From the NCBI RefSeq assembly GCF_047948215.1, contig NC_134455.1, forward strand, positions 351,073,991 to 351,137,990: a stretch of 64,000 nt of DNA. Reading direction: 5' to 3'. Source of the DNA: Lycorma delicatula (Eukaryota; Arthropoda; Insecta; Hemiptera; Fulgoridae). Every line of letters starts with the position of its first letter. Positions within the stretch are counted from its first letter, which is position 1. Below, one piece after another: positions 55,174-64,000 of the stretch. Both the position numbers and the translations under genes were made by a program. The notes beneath the pieces are model-generated. The model did not search any database, was not told the origin of the DNA, and saw only the letters and a program-made list of their open reading frames with translations.

Positions 55174-56458
55174 ACAAGTGTCTTTTCGTTTTACGCCCCC
55201 CACTTTTTTGTATTTTTTCACATAAAAATTACTTAATATAGCATATTTTATAATAACTGATGAATAAAACATTAGAGAAGTAACTCAATAAAAATAACCC
55301 AATAATACATTACAGAAAACACACTAACATGCAGTTTTATACCAGTCATTTCAAACATTCTCCATATTAACATAAATGTTCAAAGTGTGATTATGTTCGG
55401 CCATACTCACACAGACGCAAGTATGTGTTGTGTGCGTGAGTGCGTATACTCAACAGCGCGCTGAATGCTTATGGATACATAACGTCTGACCGTTTCTCTT
55501 TTGTTATAATTATTGTTTGTTTAATTTGCTAATTTTTTTTTTTTTAATTTTGTTGGTTTAAATTGCTAAAATATTTAATTTTTTTTAGTTTTAAAATTAC
55601 AATTTTTATTACTTTTTGAAATTTAATTTATTCTTTACAAGTTTTTTTAAAAATTTATTTAGTAAACAGAAAGATGTTACATTCACATATTTCATGCACG
55701 TAAATTTAATTTATTTGTTCTACAGATTGGTGCTGATCTAATAGTTGTCCGATCAAATCCAGATGAAATGATAATTTGGTTGTGAGGTAATTATTTAAGG
55801 CAATTGCTGTTTATTTGCTAGGATAACATATATTTACCCAGTCTGTTATTCTATATTTTAAAAATTTTGTAATAAAATAAACACGTATGCTATGCAAAGA
55901 TTGTTGTTATGTTGCATTATGTCATACTAGCTCCCCGTCGAAGTTTCGGCCAGGCTGGATGGTGACTTGCGTTTCCCGTAACGGTCAATATATTTTTTTT
56001 ATTTTTTGGTTAAGTAAACGGAGATATGTGCAGCCACTCGCACATACAGTAACAGTTGTTATGTAGGTTAAGCAGCCTTGTATAGCGTCGTTCCCTTAAA
56101 AAAATCGGAATTCAAAAAAACCGAAAATGGTTTTTAGATATTTATCTGAAAGTATTTGCAAACCCAAATCTACTGAATATCTCTTTTAGTAGAGTCGGAA
56201 ATGGGGAAAATTTGCAGTTTTGTACCTTTCTTCATCCGTATCTAGTCAAATTTCGAAAAATCTAGAAACTGGTTTATATATTCACATGAAGATTATCATA
56301 AAAATCAAGTTGATATCTTCATTTGTCATCGAGCAATTCAAAAAATGGTAATAATAATAACAAAATGTTTATTTCAGAATGAAGATAATTACAAAAAAAT
56401 ACATAAACAACATTTTATAGACATGACCATGACCTGGTCGTCTGTCAGGTTGAGTTCT
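55174..56458. other. No gene; possible unclassified repeat
   Basis: AT-rich sequence. From about 55925 the text ACTAGCTCCCCGTCGAAGTT and then 'GTTTCCCGTAACGG' resembles widespread insect repeats that begin with TACTAGCT, but no second copy is in this window. Nothing else is supported. Confidence 0.35.
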
Positions 56459-56724
56459 TTCTTTTCTTGTTTAGCCTTCGGGAATTACCGTTCAGGTATT
56501 ATTACTTCAGAGGATGAATGAGGATGGTCTTTTATAGTCTCACTTCGACCATTCCTGAGATGTGTGGTTAATTGAAACCCAACCATCAAAGAACACCGGT
56601 ATCCACGATCTAGTATTCAAATCCGTGTAAAAATAACCTGACTTTACTAGGATTTGAACGCGGGAACTCTCGATTCCCAAATCAGCTGATTTGGGAAGAC
56701 GCGTTCACCACTAGACCAACCCGG
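56459..56724 (-). mobile_element. SINE-1 copy
   Basis: Minus-strand SINE-1, reversed tail CTTGTTTAGCCTTCGGG to reversed head ACCAACCCGG. The short target duplication TGAGTTCT is at 56451-56458 and 56725-56732. Slightly shortened in the tail-proximal body. Confidence 0.9.
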
Positions 56725-56732
56725 TGAGTTCT

Positions 56733-57156
56733 AATATTTAAAAAGGCTACTATAAACAAACACAAGTTTATAATAATCTAATGATTACATATATATTTAT
56801 GTAAAAAGGACGCAAATTAAAAAATACTCTAATTCCCAGAAGTAAACCAAATTCTACTACCATTAACGGCTAAATGAAAATAAACTAAAACTAGACGTAA
56901 AAAAAAAAAAAAAAAAAAATTAGCAGTACAGTACAACACGTACAAGATAACAATCAATTCGCACCCAGTCTAATGAACATGAATTTTGTTAATGTAGTTT
57001 AACAACCACACGTACACATACACACAGTTTTATATTTCACTGTTTAAGTATTAAATTCAGCAACTAAACTGCATCTGTAAGACCAAGCACACCTAATAAA
57101 TCCTATCAGATTTTTTCAATCCCTTTCATTAAGTAGATTAATTATCTGTTCCCCTG
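56733..57156. other. No gene; A21 homopolymer
   Basis: Contains an uninterrupted run of 21 A residues (56899-56919). It may mark the 3' end of a retroelement. Otherwise nothing is supported. Confidence 0.5.
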
Positions 57157-58490
57157 TTAAGACCTAATGGCATTTACCTCCCATTCACTCTCCATTTCAC
57201 CTAGCAGTACCTGTTGATCTCCTATTCTACTATTAAAATCCCCTAACAGTATAAAGTAAACATTTTCGCCAGTGTTTTCCATCAAGTTCCATAATCTTCT
57301 AAAATCCTCCTCCCACGTCCCAATACTGTTTAAGTAAACTGGAATTACGTACACACAGCAATCATCCCATTGTACTGTCATCGCTGTTCCCCCCACAGCT
57401 TGGATAAAACTACAATTTAAATCCCGCAAATTATATTTATAGGCTAGCATAATTCCACCTTTAGACCTTCCATAAAACGAACTTCTTACTGATGGAATCC
57501 ATACAATTTATACTCTTGAAACAAATTTTCAAATCGTTCAGCTTCCTCATCATTCACTGAAGTCTCACTCAAACAATATCATACTTCTTAAAAGGGGGGA
57601 AAAAAATCATGCATCAATAATTTACCGCTGAGTCCCGCTATATTATATCCTAGAATTTTATCTCTCTCCCCTTGCTGACAAAAAACCTCAGACTATTAAT
57701 TCCCCCGGTTTGTCATAAATGAACATCTTCAACTTTGCCACACCGTCTTGCGATTCGCACATCAACCTCCCGTCGCCGTCCAAGTAAATTTTTGACCCTC
57801 CACAATCAGCTGGTCCACATTATTAGTCGTGCTCTTATTGGTCACCGCTTTAATAACTTCTCTTCGCATTTCCACAAACTTTCCCATTTTTTCCCCCTAG
57901 TTTCCCAATAAACGTCCTTGTATACTATCATGCTAGTTCCTTTTAACTTCTTTGTGCTTTTTACACTCACTCACTTTTATACACTCAATGTCACTATCAA
58001 AACGCAAATGCGCACTAATAGGAGTATTATTTTTTTTCTTACTAATTGTATGGGCTCGATTAATCACTACTTGCCGATCTATTTGTAACACACCCCTACA
58101 GAAGTCCCTCACATTCACACGGCAATCCGCATAGGAATTAAATTACAGCCCTTTGAATATTAAATTATTACGACGTGCCCGGTCTTCGTAATTATTAAGC
58201 CGGGTCAAAATTTTGGCGTTTTCTTACTTCAAAATCCGCACTTCTTTCAACGATCTGTTTTTATCCGCGAGATCTCGAATTGCAGCCGATATACTCAAAA
58301 TATCTTCTTTTTTTTGCCAGCTTGGCCAAGTTTTCATCGAAAAATTTCTTCATCATTGCTTCCATGCCTTGAAGCAGATCTATATATTCAAATCCAGGGA
58401 TTCGTTTTGCTGCTTGGTCCTCCTCGTCAGGCGAATTAACTGGACGATCCCGTTTTCCTTTTTGAGACTGCGGCGTTTACAAATTTATCT
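57157..58490 (-). pseudogene. LINE 5' part: apurinic-type endonuclease domain relic
   Basis: Read on the minus strand. Near 57660-57600 is KILGYNIAGLSGKL. Then come a WIPSVRSSFYGRSKGGIMLA block (57420-57510) and FILLGDFNSRIGDQQ (57220-57260). The GDFNxRIG motif is the exonuclease-endonuclease-phosphatase signature of non-LTR retrotransposon ORF2, which nicks target DNA. Upstream (57720-58490) are short frames that may be ORF1 or the 5' region. No RT follows on this strand. It is probably from the same family as the plus-strand RT piece at 60175, to judge from protein style (inference). Confidence 0.75.
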
Positions 58491-59230
58491 ATAATTTGAA
58501 CAAAAGTTGCAGACCACTTGGAACATAATTTAAATTATTTTATTTAATGTTTTATAAAAAATCAAAGAAAACTGATTTGACGCAGGGAGTTTGTCAGATT
58601 TAATAAAATACGCAGAAGATATTATTAACTATAAGTAATACACAGTTAGTCATAACAACACGTTTATCAGCAAGCAACGCTGATAGAACTATCGCATAGC
58701 AGTATGTCCTTACTCCACCAAGGCTAGAACTCAACTCCTCAAAAAATAGTAAATTTCATTGTTACTCCACTTTAAACCTGGAATTTAAAAAATTCTTTCT
58801 TAGTGGACATATACCGTAAGAAGAACGCGTATACAAATTTTCAGTAATTTATTTTCAGTAATTTTTGCTTGGCGTTGATTATGAATCGATTACGATATAT
58901 TGTCTTCGATTTTAATGAGACCTCTTTTGAAAATATCTCTATAGAAAAATATCTTGGTAGCGGTTTGTCATGAGAAAGGAGATCGAGAATTTAGCGGCTG
59001 GAATTAGAAGTATAGCAACAGATTATTTATTATTTACACGTTTAAAAAAATAATTTTTCATTTTAATATAGGTTGTGACACTCTGGATTACATAATGAAG
59101 ATGCTGTTAAAATTTGAAAGCGATTAGTTCAGCGATTCTTGTGATTTTAGCTAATATACAAACGTTTCCTCTTTATATAATAGAAAGATTACCAGGATAT
59201 GTTGTTAAATAGAATTCAGATTATTTTTAA
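58491..59230. other. No gene recognised
   Basis: AT-rich sequence; nothing supported. Confidence 0.5.
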
Positions 59231-59420
59231 CCCACCGGTTTGGTCTAGCGTTAAACTTGTCATCCTAAATCAGCTAATTTCGAAGTCGAAGTTCTCAGGT
59301 TCAAGGCCTAATAAAGATTGAATACGGATTTGAATACTAGATCGTGGATACCGGTGTTCTTTGGTTGTTGGGTTTCAATTAACCACACGTCTCAGGAGTA
59401 GTCGATCTGAGTTTGTTCAA
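59231..59420 (+). mobile_element. SINE-1 copy, 3'-truncated
   Basis: CCCACCGGTTTGGTCTAGCG head and body to GGTTTCAATTAACCACACGT and AGGAGTAGTCGATCTGAG. It ends near 59420 before the tail. The B-box region (GGTTCAAGGCC) has changed bases. Confidence 0.85.
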
Positions 59421-60174
59421 GACTACAAATTTACCGGTAAAGTTGCATTACACTTATAAGTCGTCAATGAATTTAATTGCTGATGCAACTATAAAAAAAA
59501 ATAAATCTAATATAAAGTGAAAATGAGGGTATTTTCTTGTATTTGTAAATATTTTATACCTGCATTTATTTAAAAAAAAGGGTCGTTTTTTCGATCATAA
59601 ACCACTTTAATAACTTTTCTAATTTATTAGGACTGTAAAGTTTTTCAATACAAATTTTTTATTCGTTTATTTACAGGAAATATTGCCTTTGCGTATTATT
59701 ATTACGAGGCTATTGAACATTTTGACACTTTTCATAAAAAAAAAAAAAAACATTTACAGTACCTACTTTTTTATCGGTTGGGCCGGGTCTTACTTTATTT
59801 TCATTTAATGCAATGACCTTTCTGGATTAAAATTTATTATTTATTTTTTTAGAGAATACTGTTTTTTGTTTGTTAAATCTTACTAAAAAAATCTTAAAAA
59901 CAAATAATACGTACTCAAGTAACAAAAGACATCTGAAGTGTGTGTATGTCTTCAATTTTTTTACAAAGCAAAAACATCTTTATACATAAGTTACGATAAT
60001 CTGCAGGTATTTTTATTATAATACAACATATTTTATAATAAACAAATATTTCTTTAAAAGAAATATTAATTTTGTGAAATCTATTAATTGTAGCCCATTT
60101 ACGCTCGATGAGATACATATTCTGTCAAATAAATATTTCGTTTATAGTTTGTCCAAACAGCAACAGTAATATTT
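59421..60174. other. No gene recognised
   Basis: AT-rich sequence with a 17-base A run near 59737. Nothing supported. Confidence 0.5.
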
Positions 60175-61112
60175 GAAGAACATAAGAAGAAATCGTAATA
60201 AGAAAGGGAGTCCGACAAGGATGTTCCCTATCCCCGTTACTTTTTAATCTTTACATAGAACTCTAACAGTTAATGATGTTAATGAACAATTTAGATCCGG
60301 AGTAACAGTGCAAGGTGAAAAAATAAAGATGCTACGATTTGCTGATATAGTAATTTTAGCCGAGAGTAAAAAGGATTTGGAAGGAACAATGAACGGCATG
60401 GATGAAGTCCTACGCAAGAACTACTGTATGAAAATAAACAAGAACAAAACGAAAATAATGAAATGTAGTACAAATAACGAAGATGGACCACTGAATGTGA
60501 AAATAGGAAGAGAAAAGATTACGGAGGTAGAAGAATTTTGTTATTTGGGAAGTAGAATTTCTAAAGATGGACGAAGCAGGAGCGATATAAAATGCCGAAT
60601 AGCACAGGCGAAACGACCGTTCAGTCAGAAATATAATTTGTTTTAATCAAAAATTATTTTAAACGTCAGGAAAAGATTTTTGAAAGTATATGTTTGGAGC
60701 GTAGCTTTTTATGGAAGTGAAACTTGGACGATCGGACTACCTGAGAAGAAAAGATTAGAACCTTTTGAAATGAGGTGCTATAGAAGAATGTTAAAAATCA
60801 GGTGGGTGGGTAAAGTGACAAATGAAGAGGTGTTGCGGCAAACAGATGAAGAAAGAAGCATTTGGAAAAATATAGCTACAAGAAGAGACACCTACTTATA
60901 GGCCACATATTAAGGCATCCTGGAATAGTCGCTTTAATATTGGAGGGACAGGTAGAAGGAAAAAATTGTGTAGGCAGGCAACTTTTGAAGTATGTAAAAC
61001 AAATTTTTAGGGATGAATGATGAAGGGGTATACCGAAATGAAACGACTAGCACTAGATAGGGAATCTTGGAGAGCTGCATCAAACCAGTCAAATGACTGA
61101 AGACAAAAAAAA
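60175..61112 (+). pseudogene. LINE reverse transcriptase 3' part with poly-A
   Basis: Starts inside the RT: RKGVRQGCSLSPLLFNLYIE (60205-60262), then MLRFADIVILAES (60329-60367), where the catalytic YxDD-type FADD box has become FADI. An EEFCYLGSRISKDGRS thumb motif follows. A frameshift near 60645 leads to YVWSVAFYGSETWTIG and EEVLRQTDEERSIW. The 3' end, TGACTGAAGAC plus ten A residues, is at 61101-61112. 5' truncation is typical of LINE insertions. A second copy of the 3' end is at 21211-21403. Clade not assigned. Confidence 0.85.
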
Positions 61113-61734
61113 AAGGTTGTTCATTTTAAGTGTGCCATCATTGGATCTTGCAAACAAGAAAAGCTGTTGGGAACAATAATTGGGGAACTGCTTCTCGATT
61201 TCTGAGGAATTAAAAATACTTCTATCGGCATGTTTGAAATCTCCGCCGTTTTTCAAATATAGCTATAATCTTTTTTTTAAGCTAAATCCTAACTTTTTAT
61301 AATATTTTTCGGATACATCACATAATTTTAAGAGATTTTCTCCTAAATGTAATCGTTCAGCAACTATACACCCCATCAACGGTTGTACTTACGGATAATA
61401 TATACCCTATAAGTTAAACCTAAGTTCTCAATGTTAATGGTTACGGATCCGACTAGTTCTCACTTATACCACATAAGTATTTGAGCGACGTGAAACAAAA
61501 TTAATATATAAACTAATATAAAATGCTGATACGGATACCAGTTCAGCACACAATTCTGGTCAGTGTGAACGTGGTTTTGGATGCTCTAATTAGTTATTTT
61601 TGTTTAGTAGGTTATTTATTAGTTGTTTAGGTTCTTGTTTTATTTGTTTGCTGTTAGGTGTTTATAGTTTATGTTAATTATTAATTTTCGTTGTGTTTTG
61701 TGTTATTTATATTTTAGTTTTGTTCGTTCTAACC
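61113..61734. other. No gene; probable LINE 5' untranslated region
   Basis: The last 200 bp (61540-61734) is T-rich with TTGTTTTATTTGTTTG runs leading directly to the LINE coding relic, so it may be that LINE's 5' untranslated region. The rest is featureless. Confidence 0.4.
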
Positions 61735-64000
61735 AAGATGGCCTAGGCTGTCTTGGCTATACTGGAGGATATGGTTGAGGAACCACCCGACCACAGGTCG
61801 TCGGAGTTGAGTTCCTTACAATCAAAACTACGAAAAAGAAAAACCGGATCACGAACAACTTTTTTTTATATATTTACCGGAAATTCTATATCTATAACTA
61901 CCTTTACCTATGAATATTATTCACTGGAACGTTAGAGGTCTTCGATCCCGCATTGAAGATATTAGGGTATGGGCGCACGCGTATGAACCTAATATTGTGC
62001 TTCCAGAAACGCATCTTCTACGACAAGATGCAATAACACTCAGAGGCTATTACTGTGGGAGATACGATTGTATAACGGATAGTAGAGAGATTGGTGGAGT
62101 TGCAATTTTCATGCGGAATGAGGTGTCGGCTACAAGGATACCACTCGCTACCATTATTCTTGTCGTCGCTGTGAAGGTCTCTCTATCCCCTTCAAATTTC
62201 ATATTTGAAATTTGTATCTCTCTATGAACTTTGAGTTCAATGCCCTAGAACTGTCAAATCTCTCAGGCAAATCCCATAGCCGTCGTTAATAATAGGTGAC
62301 TTCAATGCTCACTATAATTTCGAAGGTTCAACTCTCTGTTCCTCTCGAGGAAATATGGTAAACAGAGTGAGACAAGACTTGGACATTTGTCTACTGAATG
62401 ATGGGTCACACACATTCATGTCCTTATCATCTGGTACATTGTCCAACATTGACCTCTCTGTCTGCTCGCCGATTTTACTCCCTCGATTTAAATTGTCTGT
62501 TTGTGATGACTTTCACGGCAGTGATCACAGGCCAATTATTGTTGCTTTTGATGTCAAAAGGCTGTTTGGAAAAGGTTGTTGAAGGTGACAAAAAGGCTAC
62601 GCAGATGAATTGTTGAAAAGGTAGATTGGAACGGTTATCATAAAGCCTTCCCTTAACAGTATGACGGTGGCGCGGGCGACCTTGATTAACTTTCCTCTTT
62701 TGCGTCCATCTTACTTAAGAATGCTAATAGTTATATCCCATGAACATCGGAAAAATCTAGACGTCCTTCCGTTCCTTGGTGGAATGTTGATTGCCAAAAC
62801 CCTATTAGCAAACGACGGTAGGCACTGCGTAAATTTAACCGCAGGCCCACAATTGAACATATAGACTTGTACCGTAAGGCTAGAGCGGTGTGTTGTCGGG
62901 TATTCTTGGACGCTAGGAGGGAGTCCTGGAGGAAGTACGTGGAAACCACCTCACGCACTACTCCCAAGTACACTGTATGGAAAAATATCCATGTAATTTG
63001 CGGATCACCAACACAATCTATTCTCGGACTGATTCATGAGGGAGAACTTCTTTCATCATCTTCTGTAGTGGCAAATACCTTAGCAACTTCTTTCCGCTTG
63101 GTGTCTCTCACTTCATTGTATAGTAATGAATTTCAGAGGTAATAGATACAGATGGAAGTATTATCGTTAAACATTGGTGATTCGGTCGGTGAATTAATCG
63201 CTCCATTCACATTCAAGCAGTTGCCACACGCACTTAGAAATTCACGTGATACCTCCACTGGACTTGATAACATTTGTCTCTGTATGCTGTCACCCCCTTC
63301 CTCATTCGGCGTTGCAACATCTATTGAATATTTATAATGATTTGTTCTCTGCACAAGTTTTCCCACCCGTCTGGTCAGAAGCCGTTGCCGTACCAGTACT
63401 TAAACCTGGTAAAGACAAAGCAAGCCTCTCAAGCTAATACCCTGCCTCCTTGACAAGCGTCTTATGCAAAGTAATGAAGAGTGAACCGCACACTTACATG
63501 GTACTTGGAGAGACATGGTCTTCTATCTCCAGGACAGTATGGTTTTCGATAAGGACGATCCTCCATTGACTATTTATTGTCTTTGGAAACAGCTACTCCT
63601 CCTACTATGCCAGCGCCTCTTCTCTATCTTCTTTGATATCAGTAAGGCTTTCAACACGGCCTGGCGGCGTGGTATTCTAAACACTCTCAAAGGATGGAGA
63701 GTAAAGGCGAATTTGTTTGCTTTTATTAGGGGTTTCTTAAATGACCGGACTTTCCGTGTCCGTATTCGGGATACTCTCTCGGGTAGCGTCATCTTGGAGA
63801 TTGGAGTACCTCAGGGTAGGGTATTAAGTGCCACTTTATTTTCTACAGCTATCAACGATATTACTATTTGTGTGCAGACATCTGTCTCATGTTCCTTGTT
63901 TGTTGATAATTTTGCTACACTCATTTCTTCACGTTCAACTGCCACAGCAGAGAGACTACTACAGAACACTATATCTCACCTTGAAGCTTGGTCCAGGGTT
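61735..64000 (+). pseudogene. Jockey-like LINE, 5' part of ORF2, runs off the window
   Basis: A short ORF1-tail-like frame (61753-61935, EEPPDHRSSELSSLQSKLRK) overlaps the start of ORF2 at ATG 61910. ORF2 opens MNIIHWNVRGLRSRIEDIRV and PETHLLRQDA, the endonuclease signature. The endonuclease end GSDHRPIIVAF follows near 62515-62550. Then come a linker, a PVLKPGKD segment near 63395, FFDISKAFNTAWRRG near 63630-63675 (RT palm), GVPQGRVLSATLF near 63800-63840, and LFVDNFATLIS near 63895-63930, where the FADD box is FVDN. Many frameshifts are present. The copy is truncated only by the window edge. The endonuclease and palm style fit the Jockey/I group. Confidence 0.85.

Noticed and set aside
1..64000. 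CRISPR array, bacterial operons or ribosome binding sites
   Set aside because: The window has eukaryotic SINE, LINE, mariner, hAT and piggyBac elements. No regularly spaced repeats or operon layout.

Overview
This window looks like repeat-rich, gene-poor nuclear DNA from an insect. The base composition is strongly AT-rich. There is no operon structure, no long intact reading frame, and nearly everything recognisable is a decayed eukaryotic transposable element. Mariner, piggyBac, hAT, Polinton and several LINE families together with two tRNA-derived SINE families fit an arthropod; Hemiptera is my guess from the general character of the repeats (inference, no species claimed).

Layout. 0-6.5 kb: a copy of an abundant non-coding family I call B, two copies of a family G, a GC-rich island and a SINE nested in a SINE. 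7.4-8.8 kb: a complete but frameshifted mariner-like element with TA target sites. 8.8-9.2 kb: a GC-rich promoter-like block with a perfect NRF-1 palindrome, followed by an open segment that resembles the first coding exon of amphiphysin/BIN1, the only candidate host coding sequence. 9.3-16 kb: more B copies and a copy of family D. 16.1-17.8 kb: a mariner carrying a SINE. 18.4-21.7 kb: a LINE broken by a SINE, itself broken by a LINE 3' end, itself broken by a mariner. 21.8-22.8 kb: a LINE ORF1 (gag-like) relic. 23-35 kb: B, D and SINE copies and two non-autonomous hAT-like elements. 35.9-37.5 kb: a minus-strand AAA-ATPase-like pseudogene split by a SINE. 39.4-46.2 kb: a decayed Maverick/Polinton with capsid-like, integrase, RING-like and protein-primed DNA polymerase B remnants, interrupted by a short mariner and truncated by a B copy. 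48.3-51.4 kb: a dimeric SINE and a classic DD34D mariner. 51.8-55.2 kb: a piggyBac element with matching ends and a broken transposase. 56.5-64 kb: a SINE, pieces of an endonuclease-type LINE in two orientations, and the 5' part of a second LINE that runs off the right edge.

How it fits together. No pathway is encoded here. The informative content is the layering: target-site duplications and nesting give a relative order of activity. SINE-1 has inserted into a LINE, a mariner, a hAT element, the AAA-ATPase pseudogene and other SINEs, so it was active late. Family B is the least explained component: at least nine dispersed copies, with a near-palindromic end and an internal tRNA-like segment in several copies. 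It is my leading candidate for an undescribed element. If the amphiphysin-like exon is functional, much of the window could be its first intron, but a missing start codon and a missing GT donor argue for a decayed copy.
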